Source: Streptomonospora nanhaiensis
Lineage (GTDB): Bacteria > Actinomycetota > Actinomycetes > Streptosporangiales > Streptosporangiaceae
Assembly: GCF_013410565.1 (NCBI RefSeq)
Contig: NZ_JACCFO010000001.1
Coordinates: 2,666,001-2,730,000, forward strand
Reading direction: 5' to 3'
Length of the DNA stretch: 64,000 nt
This document shows, one piece after another, positions 57,401 to 64,000 of the stretch. How positions within the stretch are numbered: the first letter of the stretch is position 1; every line of letters starts with the position of its first letter. The notes under the pieces are model-generated. The model made no database searches and had not been told where the DNA came from. It was given only the letters and a program-made list of their open reading frames with translations. The translations under genes and the position numbers were made by a program.

Positions 57401-57781
57401 GGGGTCGTCGTTGGCGGCGATCAGCAGGTGCTGGAGGGCGTCGGGGTCGGGGGTGCAGTCGTCGTGGACCAGCCAGATCCACTCGGTGGCGTCGGGCGCG
57501 GCGCCGGGGAACGCGGCGCGGGCGCGCGGGGAGTCCAGGGCGGCGCGCACGGCGTCGCCGAAGCCGGTGGCGCGGTCCAGCGTGGTGATGGCGTCGGCGG
57601 CGATGTACTCGGCGAGGATGCGGCCGCTGCGGTCGCGGCTGCCGACGTCGACGCCGACGACGCGCTGCACCGGCCGGGTCTGCTCGCGGACGGCCTCCAG
57701 GGTCTCCGGCAGCCATCGGGCGCCGTCGTGGGTGACGATGACGGCTGTGACGATGTGGCGAGCCGGATCCAGAGGTAGCAC
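54476..57781 (-). CDS. Large membrane glycosyltransferase: GT2 domain fused to polytopic membrane domain
   Basis: This 1,101-residue protein has an N-terminal GT2 domain (about 10-240): TAVIVTHDGARWLPETLEAV, the DxD-like WLVHDDCTPDPDAL and the acceptor-side FRDDIDFCWRAG. It is followed by about 12-14 hydrophobic segments (370-800) resembling a GT-C-type transporter half. A soluble outside domain (about 820-1030), one more helix (QAALLVAVGVLALPG) and a basic Arg/Gly-rich tail complete it. The fusion suggests a sugar transfer coupled to export or lipid-linked donors in cell-wall glycan assembly. The GTG at 57781 has only a weak ribosome site; the frame continues upstream without a better start. 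The DUF5719 gene follows directly. The acceptor is unknown. Confidence 0.88.
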   Translation of the reverse strand: MLPLDPARHIVTAVIVTHDGARWLPETLEAVREQTRPVQRVVGVDVGSRDRSGRILAEYIAADAITTLDRATGFGDAVRAALDSPRARAAFPGAAPDATEWIWLVHDDCTPDPDALQHLLIAANDDPRAAVLGPKLRDWFDRRVLVECGVTIDGAGRRETGLEPRELDHGQHDGTRQVLAVSSAGMLVRRDVWDELGGFDPALPIFRDDIDFCWRAGGAGHRVLIVTDAVAYHAEAAARRRRRIAAAGDHPRRLDRRHAIFVLLANLPAGGMLAAFVRNSFASLLRVLMYIVAKQPANAFDEAFAITSVYLMPGRLIRARFRRRRNRRRTYSAIRPFLARGVALRQFTDAVADLFSGSAGLDTAGRHQAVVAPPAEDDDPLRDDLTLLRRVLTRPGPLLVLALTAVTLVAERHLLFGAELAGGALPPVAGGASDLWALYLTGRPDIGAGTGAPAPPYVGLLALLSTLLLGKPWLAVTVLLLGCVPLAGLTAYLLARRVLSATFAQVWMAGSYALLPMATGAVAQGRLGTALVHALLPVLGILLTRLLTEPPRRSRRTAWALALFLAAGTAFVPLLWLLALVTGVLVVVAFGHIGRRLYVSVAIALGVPLVLLLPWSLELLLHPSLWLLEAGLHRPELSAPAPGAVSLLMLSPGGPGMPPVWVTAGFLVAALSALLLLRRRMLIAVGWSVALFGILVAIVISRVPVEPWYGGPTAPAWPGVALAFAATAMLLSAANAAQSFGLMWRLGGARRAFAAFAAALALTTPLSAAGVWMWQGVQGPLSGHAGPVVPGLLGGVSDDGRGARTLVVAPQDDGSVRYSVLRGREPRLGEEQVPTSGPTRAVLDEVVAGLAGGRGGDETARLADLGIGYVLMPRPPGSEGPDVTLVDILDGAPGLTRVQLGERFGLWSLDTPTGRVRVLGEGGPVVLRAQAGEGAEAAYRVPGGAAGRRLVLAEPVGTGWSATLDGQELAARSGPGGLQAFDLPASGGRLEIAKSDPLRQAWLAAQAALLVAVGVLALPGVRTEEDLREQRAQPAPRPRRPMLAGARSGSTGTRAAGQGHRAPGARRGARGGRGTRGTRSRGGGPAATPPGGLDTRDREGE

Positions 57782-58053
57782 GGCTGGTGATCGCTCTCGA
57801 CAGGGGTGCGGGCGGGGTGGGGACGACCCTGGCGGCGGGGCGGTGGGACGCGGGCACGGGGTGTCGGCAGAACACCATACGCCACCCGCCGGAGGCTTCG
57901 TGCTGGTTCGGGGCCGTGCCCGCCGCCGGTCCGCTCCGGGCGGGCGGGGGGCGGGAGGGGCGCCGGGAGGGCGGCGGGGCGCGGCCGGATGCGGCCGCGA
58001 GCGCGCGCGGCGGTCGGCCCGCGCCATTACCAGCGGGCGCGTAAAGGGCCGCT

Positions 58054-58091
58054 AAAAAAACGCGCGGCCCGGGTAAAAACCCGGGCCGCGC
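58054..58091 (-). terminator. Intrinsic terminator of whiB
   Basis: On the minus strand a perfect 13-bp stem (58062-58074 with 58079-58091, TTTT loop) is followed by seven T residues (58054-58060). It is one of two classical rho-independent terminators in the window and ends the whiB transcript 18 bases after its stop. Confidence 0.92.
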
Positions 58092-58109
58092 TCGACCTTG
58101 AGCAGGCGG

Positions 58110-58397
58110 TCACAGCATGTCGGCGAGGAAATCGAAATCCTGGCCGGCCGCTTTCTTCAGCCGCCGCCGCTCGCGTTCGGAGAGTCCCCCCCAGATGCCG
58201 AAGCGCTCATCGTGCTCCAGCGCGTATTCCAGACACTCCGCCCGGACCTCGCATGACAGGCAGACCTTCTTCGCCTCGCGGGTCGAGCCGCCCTTCTCGG
58301 GGAAGAACGCCTCGGGGTCGGTCTGCGCGCAGAGTGCGCGCTCCTGCCAGCCCAGATCTTCATCTGCGCCGTGCGCCAGCGGGATGACCTCGCTCAT
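58110..58397 (-). CDS. whiB: WhiB-type iron-sulphur transcription factor (WhiB/WhmD/WhiB2)
   Basis: This 95-residue Wbl protein has the four Cys ligands of a [4Fe-4S] cluster (C23, C46, C49, C55 in CAQTD...VCLSCEVRAEC), the GIWGG turn (67-71) and the basic C-terminal helix SERERRRLKK. The GWQERALCAQTDPEAFFPEKGGSTREAKKVC block is nearly that of Streptomyces WhiB and mycobacterial WhiB2, which control sporulation septation and division, usually with WhiA. The ATG at 58397 follows AGGAGG; a GTG two codons upstream overlaps that site. A TTGACG-N18-TGTAAT promoter lies upstream and a classical terminator downstream, so it is monocistronic. Confidence 0.96.
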   Translation of the reverse strand: MSEVIPLAHGADEDLGWQERALCAQTDPEAFFPEKGGSTREAKKVCLSCEVRAECLEYALEHDERFGIWGGLSERERRRLKKAAGQDFDFLADML

Positions 58398-58468
58398 GCG
58401 CACCTCCTATTGCCCCCCTAGATGAACCCTCCCATTCTGACCCCCGGGAGGGTGGAATCACACGGTGA

Positions 58469-58498
58469 ATTACACGCGGGCCGCCGGGTATACGTCAA
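58469..58498 (-). promoter_or_regulatory. whiB: Promoter of whiB
   Basis: On the minus strand TTGACG (58493-58498) and TGTAAT (58469-58474) are separated by 18 bases. The transcript would begin about 65-70 bases before the ATG. Confidence 0.55.
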
Positions 58499-58504
58499 GC
58501 GCGC

Positions 58505-58587
58505 TGCGTGGTAATCCCCTGAATATCATGTAACAAACCAACACCGGGAGTCCACCCGGCGCGTTCGCTTCAGCGGATTACCACGCA
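58505..58587. repeat. 13-bp perfect inverted repeat upstream of whiB
   Basis: Arms TGCGTGGTAATCC (58505-58517) and GGATTACCACGCA (58575-58587) enclose 57 bases that contain a smaller CCGGG/CCCGG hairpin (58544-58559). It lies just upstream of the whiB -35 box and about 60 bases downstream of the stop of the YGQ-rich gene. Confidence 0.75.
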
Positions 58588-58647
58588 ATTGTGCCGCGGG
58601 TATGCCGCGCGACCATTGGGTCGGCGGGCTCAGCCAGGGGCGCCGCC

Positions 58648-60306
58648 TCAGCGGCGGTCGTCGTCGCGGTACCAGCCGGGCGGCGTGTCGGAGGCGTCCT
58701 TGCCCTGCTTGGGGTCGGTCCCGTAGCCCGCGCCCTGGCCGTAGCCGGACCCGTATCCGGGGTCGACCTGCTGCAACTGGTCGGTGCTGGTCTTGTCGTC
58801 GTGGAAGAAGGAGTCCAGCGGGGTGTCGCGCCGCTGGTCGGCGGGCGGCTGCGGCTGCTCCTGCGGCGGCTGCGGCTGCTCACCGGGCTGCTGGTACCAG
58901 CCGTACTGGATCGCGTTCTGCGCCGCCTGCTCGCCCTCGCTGCCCGGCTGGGGCGCGTACTGCGCGGGGTCGTAGGGCGAGCCGTAGCCGGCCTGCTGGC
59001 CTCCGGTACCGTAGCCGCCCTGGTCGCCCGAGCCGTAGGGCTGCTGGCCGCCGCTGGGGTAGCCGCCGCTCTGGGCGCCGGCGCCGTATCCGGTCTGGCC
59101 GCCGCTCCCGTAGCCGGAGGGGTCGCCCGAGCCGTAGGCGGGCTGGCCGCCGGAGCCGTAGGACTGCTGCTCGCCGGTGCCGTAGGCGGACTGCTGGTTC
59201 TGGGCGTAGGGGTCGTAGCCGCCGCCGGACTGCTGCTGCCAGTCCTGGCCGTAGCCCTGCTGACCCGGCTGGCCCGGCTGGGCCTGCGGGTTCTGCTGGC
59301 CCAGCGGGTCGGCGGGGTCGGCCTGGTGGGTCTGGCCCTGCTGGCCGCCCCAGTCCTGGCCGTAGGCGCTCTGCTGGCCGCCGGTGCCGTAGCCCTGCTG
59401 GTAGGGGTCTTGCTGGCCGCCGGGCTGCTGGTAGGGGTCCTGGCCCGGCTGCTGGCCCCAGCCCTGGACCATGGTCTGCTGGTTGGGGTCGGAGTACGCG
59501 GCGGACTGCCAGTCCGCCTGCGGCTGCTGGGCGGCCGGATCGTAGCCGGTCTGCTGGCCGGGGTCGGCCGCGGCGTAGCCGGAGGGCTGCTGGGCGGGGT
59601 CGGCGGAGTACTGCGGCTGCGCGGGCTCGGCGTAGGCGGGCTGCGCGCCGCCGCCCCACTCCCCCTGCTGCGGCTGCTGCGGCTGCTGCTGGAAGGACTG
59701 CTGGCCGCCGGTGGCGAACCCGCCGGTCTGCGGCGCGGCGAAGGACTGCTGGGCGCCGGTCTGGGGCGCGAACGACGCCTGGCCGCCGGTGGGAGCGGGG
59801 TGCCCCGGCTGACCTCCCATGGGCGCGCCCGAGTGCATCGGCGCCGAGCGCGGCACCAGCGACTGGTCGTTGAAGACCCGCAGCAGGAACAGCCCGGCGA
59901 AGACGATGATGGCGAGCTGGCCGCCGATGGACAGGAACGAGGAGAACCCGTCGGCGAGCTGCGCGGTCTCGTTGGCCGCCACGAAGCCCATGATGAGCCC
60001 GATGACGCCCATGAGCGCGGCGAAGCCGAGCAGGATCAGCCCGACCAGCGCGATGGGGAAGTTCACCGACGTCTTCTGCGGAGCGGTGACGGCCAGCAGC
60101 ACGGCGACCACGATCAGCGCGACGATGACGGGGCCGTGGAACATGCCGGAGCCGACGTCGGTGAAGTTGCCCGCGATCGTGGTCTCGTAGCCCACTCCGC
60201 CGTGGCCGAAGAGGTAGATGAGGCCGCCCAGCATGTGCGCGATCACGGCGCCGAGCAGCGCCCATGCCGCGGGCACCCGCAGGCGGTTCAGTGCTTCGTT
60301 GTTCAA
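58648..60306 (-). CDS. Membrane protein with long prion-like YGQ/GQQ-rich tail
   Basis: This 552-residue protein has four hydrophobic segments in its first 150 residues (ALLGAVIAHMLGGLIYLFG, VIVALIVVAVLLAVTA, IALVGLILLGFAALMGVIGLIMG, GGQLAIIVFAGLFLLRV). About 390 residues of tail follow, built almost only from Gly, Gln, Tyr, Ser, Ala, Pro and Asp, with repeats of the type GYGSGGQ, QQPYQQ and QSAYG. Composition resembles phase-separating FUS-like or yeast-prion domains. The last 45 residues are charged (DTPLDSFFHDDKTSTDQ ... GWYRDDDRR). I know similar short-membrane/long-disordered proteins in actinomycetes, without a function. Start ATG has GAGAGG-like sequence upstream. It sits between whiB and the F420 genes, transcribed alone. 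Confidence 0.85.
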   Translation of the reverse strand: MNNEALNRLRVPAAWALLGAVIAHMLGGLIYLFGHGGVGYETTIAGNFTDVGSGMFHGPVIVALIVVAVLLAVTAPQKTSVNFPIALVGLILLGFAALMGVIGLIMGFVAANETAQLADGFSSFLSIGGQLAIIVFAGLFLLRVFNDQSLVPRSAPMHSGAPMGGQPGHPAPTGGQASFAPQTGAQQSFAAPQTGGFATGGQQSFQQQPQQPQQGEWGGGAQPAYAEPAQPQYSADPAQQPSGYAAADPGQQTGYDPAAQQPQADWQSAAYSDPNQQTMVQGWGQQPGQDPYQQPGGQQDPYQQGYGTGGQQSAYGQDWGGQQGQTHQADPADPLGQQNPQAQPGQPGQQGYGQDWQQQSGGGYDPYAQNQQSAYGTGEQQSYGSGGQPAYGSGDPSGYGSGGQTGYGAGAQSGGYPSGGQQPYGSGDQGGYGTGGQQAGYGSPYDPAQYAPQPGSEGEQAAQNAIQYGWYQQPGEQPQPPQEQPQPPADQRRDTPLDSFFHDDKTSTDQLQQVDPGYGSGYGQGAGYGTDPKQGKDASDTPPGWYRDDDRR

Positions 60307-60620
60307 GAGAGGTTCCCCTCCGCTGCTTCGCCGTCGCGTCGGTGGAAGCTTGGCATATCAACCGGTTGTCAATGGAATCGGCCGGGGACGCGGCGCTTTC
60401 GCGCGACACGGCGCGGCGCGGCCGTCGGCGCGGTCGCGTGTGAGGGACGCCACCGTGTCGCGGGCCACCGGGTGGCCGCGCGCGGCGGCCGATGGCAGCG
60501 CGGCGCGCCCCGCCTCAGCGCGTCACCGTGGCGCGCCCGCGGGGCCGACCGGGATGCCGCTCTCCCCGAGCCGGGAAGAGCATGGCACATACACCACCTC
60601 AGCCTGCCAGACTTGAGCCC
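60307..60620. other. Divergent intergenic region with CAACCGGTTG palindrome
   Basis: These 314 bases must hold the promoters of the YGQ-rich gene (leftward) and fbiA (rightward). A perfect 10-bp palindrome CAACCGGTTG lies at 60359-60368 and overlaps a minus-strand TTGACA (60367-60372), suggesting a repressor site. CAGACT at 60608-60613 is 7 bases before the fbiA ATG. No gene is seen. Confidence 0.5.
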
Positions 60621-61595
60621 ATGCGGATAGTCGTACCGGCTGGCGGTATCGGGGGCGCGCGCTTCCTGCGCGGCCTCAAGGCGGCGCTCGGGATCGGAGC
60701 CGACCTCACAGAAGACGACCCGACCATCACGGTCATCGGCAACACCGGTGACGACATCACCCTGTTCGGACTGCGGATCTGTCCGGATCTGGACACCGTG
60801 ATGTACACCCTGGGCGGCGGTATCAACGAGTCCCAGGGCTGGGGCCGGGCCGAGGAGTCCTTCGCGGTCAAGGAGGAGCTCGCGGCCTACGGCATGCAGC
60901 CGACCTGGTTCGGCCTGGGCGACCGCGACGTCGCCACCCACATCGTGCGCACCCAGATGATGGCGGCGGGCTACCCGCTCTCCGCCGTCACCGAGGCGCT
61001 GTGCGACCGCTGGCGCCCGGGCGTGCGGCTGCTGCCCATGACCGACGACCGCGTCGAGACCCACGTGGTGGTCGCCGACGGCGACGGCGGCCGGCGGGCC
61101 ATCCACTTCCAGGAGTGGTGGATCCGGCACCGCGCCGCGCTGCCGGCGCTGGAGATCGTGAGCGTGGGCGCCGAGGACGCCAAGCCCGCCCCCGGGGTCG
61201 TCGAGGCGATCGACGAGGCCGACCTCGTGCTGCTGCCGCCCTCCAACCCCGTGGTGAGCATCGGCTCCATCCTGGGCGTGCCCGGCGTGCGCGCCGCGCT
61301 GGAGCGCGCCACCGTGGTGGGGGTGTCGCCGATCATCGGCGGCGCGCCCGTGCGCGGCATGGCCGACGCCTGCCTGACCGCCATCGGGGTCGAGACCAGC
61401 GCCGAGGCGGTGGCCGCGCACTTCGGCCCCGACCTGCTCGACGGCTGGCTGGTCGACACCGCCGACGCCGGGGCGTCGGTCGAGGGCGTCACCGTGCGCG
61501 CCCGCCCCCTGTACATGAGCGACCCCGACGCCACCGCCGCGATCGCCCGGGCGGCGCTGGACCTCGCGCTGGAGCTGAAGGGGGACCGGCCGTGA
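60621..61595 (+). CDS. fbiA: 2-phospho-L-lactate (phosphoenolpyruvate) transferase of F420 synthesis
   Basis: This 324-residue CofD/FbiA enzyme joins the activated phospho-lactate or PEP moiety to the deazaflavin Fo, making F420-0 or dehydro-F420-0. The N-terminal nucleotide loop is [17 protein letters not shown], followed by [29 protein letters not shown] and a substrate region with [26 protein letters not shown]. Length and motifs are standard. There is no good Shine-Dalgarno before the ATG, and CAGACT ends 7 bases upstream, so it is probably leaderless. The next gene overlaps its stop (GTGA), so FbiA and FbiB are co-translated. The same pair follows whiB2 in mycobacteria. Confidence 0.97.
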   Translation: MRIVVPAGGIGGARFLRGLKAALGIGADLTEDDPTITVIGNTGDDITLFGLRICPDLDTVMYTLGGGINESQGWGRAEESFAVKEELAAYGMQPTWFGLGDRDVATHIVRTQMMAAGYPLSAVTEALCDRWRPGVRLLPMTDDRVETHVVVADGDGGRRAIHFQEWWIRHRAALPALEIVSVGAEDAKPAPGVVEAIDEADLVLLPPSNPVVSIGSILGVPGVRAALERATVVGVSPIIGGAPVRGMADACLTAIGVETSAEAVAAHFGPDLLDGWLVDTADAGASVEGVTVRARPLYMSDPDATAAIARAALDLALELKGDRP

Positions 61596-62902
61596 CCGAA
61601 CCCGCCGCGCGGCCCGCCGCCGCGCCCGCCGCCGTCGAGGTCACCGCTGTCGTGGGGCTGCCCGAGATCGGCGCGGGCGACGACCTGGCCGCGCTGGTCG
61701 CCGGCGCGGCCGACCTCCGCGACGGCGACATCCTGGTCGTCACCTCCAAGATCGTCAGCAAGGCCGAGGGCCGCCTGCGCCGCATGGACCGCGAGGCCGC
61801 CGTCGACTCCGAGACCGACCGGGTGGTGGCCCGGCGCGGCTCCCTGCGCATCGTGCAGGACCGCCGCGGCCTGGTCATGGCGGCGGCCGGGGTGGACTCC
61901 TCCAACGTCCCGGCCGGGCACGTGCTGCTGCTGCCCGAGGACCCCGACTCCTCGGCGCGGGCGCTGCGGGCCGGGCTGCGCGAGCGGCTGGGGGTGCGGG
62001 TCGCGGTGGTGGTCAGCGACACCTTCGGCCGGCCCTGGCGCGCGGGCCAGACCGATGTCGCCATCGGCGCCGCGGGCCTGGATCCGCTGCTGGACCTGCG
62101 CGGCACCCCCGACTCCCACGGCAACGTGCTGGAGGTCACCGTGGCCGCGGTCGCCGACGAGATCGCGGCGGCCGGCGAGCTCGTCAAGGGCAAGGTGTCG
62201 GGTGTCCCGGTGGCGGTGGTGCGGGGCCTGGGCCACCTGGTCACCGATTCCGACGGCCCCGGCGCGGCCGCACTGGTGCGCCCGGCCGACGCCGACCTGT
62301 TCCGCTACGGTTCGCGCGACGTCGTGCCGGCGCGGCGCACGGTCCGCGAGTTCACCGCCGACCCGGTCGACCCCCAGGCGGTGCGCCGGGCGGTGGCGGC
62401 GGCGGTCACCGCGCCCGCGCCGCACCACACCACGCCGTGGCGGTTCGTCCTGGTGGAGTCCGCGGCGACCCGCACGGAACTCCTCGACGCCATGCTCGCC
62501 GCCTGGGTGGCCGACCTGCGCGCCGACGGGTTCGGCGAGGAGGCGATCGCGCGCCGCACCCGGCGCGGCGACGTCCTGCGCCGGGCGCCCTACCTGGTGG
62601 TGCCGTGCCTGGTGGCCGACGGCGCGCACGCCTACCCCGACCCCCGGCGCGCGGTCGCCGAGCGGTCGATGTTCCTGGTGGCCATGGGCGCGGGCGTGCA
62701 GAACCTGCTGGTGGCGCTGGCCATGGAGGGCCTGGGGTCGGCGTGGGTGTCCTCCACGATGTTCTGCCCCGACGTCGTGCGGCGGGTGCTGAACCTCCCC
62801 GACGACTGGCAGCCCATGGGGTCGGTGGCGGTGGGGCACGCCGCGGCGAGGCCCAAGGAGCGGCCGCCCCGCGATCCGGACAAGTTCATCGAGGTGCGGT
62901 AG
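61592..62902 (+). CDS. fbiB: F420:gamma-glutamyl ligase / dehydro-F420 reductase (FbiB)
   Basis: This 436-residue fusion has an N-terminal CofE domain (about 10-245; [51 protein letters not shown]) that adds glutamates to F420-0. Its C-terminal flavin nitroreductase-like domain (about 250-436; [54 protein letters not shown]) reduces dehydro-F420-0 with FMN in actinobacteria. Both domains look complete. The GTG overlaps the fbiA stop. A strong hairpin plus T-tract closes the operon. Confidence 0.97.
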   Translation: MTEPAARPAAAPAAVEVTAVVGLPEIGAGDDLAALVAGAADLRDGDILVVTSKIVSKAEGRLRRMDREAAVDSETDRVVARRGSLRIVQDRRGLVMAAAGVDSSNVPAGHVLLLPEDPDSSARALRAGLRERLGVRVAVVVSDTFGRPWRAGQTDVAIGAAGLDPLLDLRGTPDSHGNVLEVTVAAVADEIAAAGELVKGKVSGVPVAVVRGLGHLVTDSDGPGAAALVRPADADLFRYGSRDVVPARRTVREFTADPVDPQAVRRAVAAAVTAPAPHHTTPWRFVLVESAATRTELLDAMLAAWVADLRADGFGEEAIARRTRRGDVLRRAPYLVVPCLVADGAHAYPDPRRAVAERSMFLVAMGAGVQNLLVALAMEGLGSAWVSSTMFCPDVVRRVLNLPDDWQPMGSVAVGHAAARPKERPPRDPDKFIEVR

Positions 62903-62906
62903 ACCC

Positions 62907-62941
62907 CGGCCGCCCGCCGCGCGGCGGGCGGCCGAATTTTT
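62907..62941 (+). terminator. Intrinsic terminator of fbiAB
   Basis: A perfect 14+14 palindrome (62907-62934) is followed by AA and five T residues (62937-62941). It begins 5 bases after the fbiB stop codon. Confidence 0.92.
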
Positions 62942-63074
62942 CCGGAATCTCTCGGACGCCCCGCCCCGCCCGCGACCGGCGTGTTGGTCCGTGCCGGTTC
63001 GTCCGGTTCGGAAATCTCCCCGCAAACCGTCTGTCGCTCGGCGATTCCATCGGGTAACGTGACGGGAAACACGT

Positions 63075-63088
63075 TGGGAGCGCTCCCA
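63075..63088. promoter_or_regulatory. CebR/CelR operator (TGGGAGCGCTCCCA)
   Basis: The perfect 14-bp palindrome TGGGAGCGCTCCCA is identical to the binding site known for Thermobifida CelR and Streptomyces CebR, LacI-type repressors released by cellobiose. It lies 39 bases before the LPMO start codon, where bound repressor would block transcription. The regulator gene is not in the window. Confidence 0.9.
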
Positions 63089-63126
63089 ACTCCGGCTACC
63101 CCCAACCGGAAGGCGGAGATCGCACG

Positions 63127-63804
63127 ATGCAATCTCGCGAGAACGCAAAAGCCCCCCGCTTGGCGCTTCGCGCCCTCACCCTTCTGTCCGCTGCCGCCAT
63201 GGCGCTGGTCGGCACCGTCCCGCTGGCGGGGTCGGCATCGGCGCACGGCTCGGTGATCAACCCGGCCAGCCGCAACTACGGCTGCTGGGAGCGGTGGGGC
63301 GACGACCACCTCAACCCGGCCATGGCCCAGGAAGACCCCATGTGCTGGCAGGCGTGGCAGGACGACCCCAACGCCATGTGGAACTGGAACGGGCTCTACA
63401 AGAACAACGTGGGCGGCCAGCACCAGCAGCACGTGCCCAACGGCACGCTGTGCAGCGGCGGGCACGCCGAAGGCGGGCGCTACGACTCGCTCGACGCCGT
63501 GGGCGCGTGGAAGACCACGAACATCACGAGCAACTTCACCATCAACCTGTACGACCAGGCGTCCCACGGCGCGGACTACTTCCTGGTCTACGTCACCAAG
63601 CAGGGCTTCGACCCCACGCGGGAGGCCATGGGCTGGGACGACCTGGACCTGGTGGCCCAGACCGGCCGCTACGCGCCCTCCCAGAACTACCGGATCAACG
63701 TGAACACGTCCGGCTACAGCGGTCGCCACGTCGTCTACACGGTGTGGAAGGCGTCCCACATGGACCAGACCTACTACATCTGCAGCGACGTCAACTTCAC
63801 CTGA
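63127..63804 (+). CDS. Secreted AA10 lytic polysaccharide monooxygenase
   Basis: This 225-residue protein has a signal peptide (residues 1-39) cleaved after SASA, so that mature residue 1 is His40 of HGSVINPASRNYGCWERWG, the N-terminal copper-brace His. The second copper His is H147 in DQASHGADYFLVYVTKQGF and the axial residue is F224 in CSDVNF. The sequence strongly resembles the single-domain Thermobifida fusca E7 protein; there is no carbohydrate-binding module. Family members oxidatively cleave chitin or cellulose. The upstream CebR/CelR palindrome points to induction by cello-oligosaccharides and thus to cellulose as the physiological trigger. GGAG lies about 10 bases before the ATG. The gene is monocistronic. 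Confidence 0.96.
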   Translation: MQSRENAKAPRLALRALTLLSAAAMALVGTVPLAGSASAHGSVINPASRNYGCWERWGDDHLNPAMAQEDPMCWQAWQDDPNAMWNWNGLYKNNVGGQHQQHVPNGTLCSGGHAEGGRYDSLDAVGAWKTTNITSNFTINLYDQASHGADYFLVYVTKQGFDPTREAMGWDDLDLVAQTGRYAPSQNYRINVNTSGYSGRHVVYTVWKASHMDQTYYICSDVNFT

Positions 63805-63867
63805 TCCCCGCCGCCGAAGCGCCCTCCCGGCCCCACCGGCCGCCCACGGCGCCACCGGTCGGCCCCC

Positions 63868-63898
63868 GGCCCCGCCGGACCCCGCGTCCGGCGGGGCC
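63868..63898 (+). terminator. Hairpin downstream of the LPMO gene
   Basis: Arms 63868-63880 and 63886-63898 are perfectly complementary (13 bp, 5-base loop), 64 bases after the LPMO stop. The remainder of the window to 64000 shows no gene. Confidence 0.7.
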
Positions 63899-64000
63899 GC
63901 CCCGTGCGGCGGCCGCACACGGCCGCCGGTGCGCAACACGCCCCAAAGTGGTATACCGTTCCCCGCACATCGCTCTTTGCCGCCGCGCCCCTCGCGGCGG

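Noticed and set aside
52869-57778. Very long plus- and minus-strand frames (over 1,200 codons) across the DUF5719/glycosyltransferase region
   Set aside because: Both are shadows of the recognisable genes on the minus strand; their sequences are low-complexity Arg/Gly/Pro or Gly/Val/His.

Overview
This is a chromosomal window from a very GC-rich actinomycete, most likely a member of the Nocardiopsaceae (Nocardiopsis / Streptomonospora / Thermobifida group). The evidence is the extreme third-position GC, the GTG starts, a whole block in the order secA - hpf - comF - lpqB - mtrB - mtrA ... ahcY ... manB - DUF3499 - metallopeptidase - whiB - fbiA - fbiB (the order known from mycobacteria and streptomycetes), and a Thermobifida E7-like AA10 lytic polysaccharide monooxygenase behind a perfect CebR/CelR-type palindrome. 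I see no rRNA, tRNA, CRISPR array, phage or complete insertion sequence.

Layout. 1-9.5 kb: metabolic genes, namely the N-terminal part of the large NAD-glutamate dehydrogenase, three small or unknown genes (a HAD protein with degenerate catalytic motifs, a coiled-coil membrane protein, a DUF6912 protein), delta-1-pyrroline-5-carboxylate dehydrogenase, a HAD hydrolase and an acyl-CoA dehydrogenase with a TetR-like operator. 9.6-11.3 kb: a lipoprotein family-3 glycoside hydrolase (NagZ type). 11.5-18.6 kb: a complete sugar phosphotransferase system (EI, HPr, EIIA, EIIB, EIIC) with a SIS-domain aminosugar-phosphate enzyme, a HAD phosphatase and a GntR/UTRA regulator. 18.8-29.2 kb: SecA, hibernation factor HPF, ComF, and the MtrA-MtrB-LpqB signalling operon. 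29.6-38.7 kb: a membrane/envelope cluster (Pro-rich membrane protein, DUF4129, DUF4350, MoxR, DUF58, SpoIIM, RDD). 39.7-43 kb: two adjacent S-adenosylhomocysteinase homologues and a divergent MerR regulator. 43-47 kb: an acyltransferase-SGNH membrane protein and a hypothetical protein. 47-58 kb: a Ser/Thr kinase, SIS protein, Trm112-like peptide, phosphomannomutase, DUF3499, a metallopeptidase-fold protein, DUF5719, a GT2 membrane glycosyltransferase and WhiB. 58.6-64 kb: a YGQ-rich prion-like membrane protein, FbiA and FbiB (coenzyme F420), and the LPMO.

How they work together. The PTS block can import and phosphorylate one sugar, probably an amino sugar, without help from genes elsewhere. 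MtrAB-LpqB, the kinase and WhiB are cell-cycle and sporulation regulators. The MoxR cluster, glycosyltransferase, phosphomannomutase and acyltransferase point to envelope maintenance. FbiA-FbiB make polyglutamylated F420. The LPMO is secreted for cellulose or chitin attack and is probably induced by cello-oligosaccharides. Convergent gene pairs are mostly separated by very strong GC-rich hairpins. Several genes appear to be leaderless, with a TANNNT-like hexamer 6-8 bases before the start codon. The least explained parts are the intergenic stretches at 23.2-24.0 kb and 38.7-39.7 kb, the hairpin array at 34.4-34.6 kb, and the low-complexity protein at 58.6-60.3 kb.
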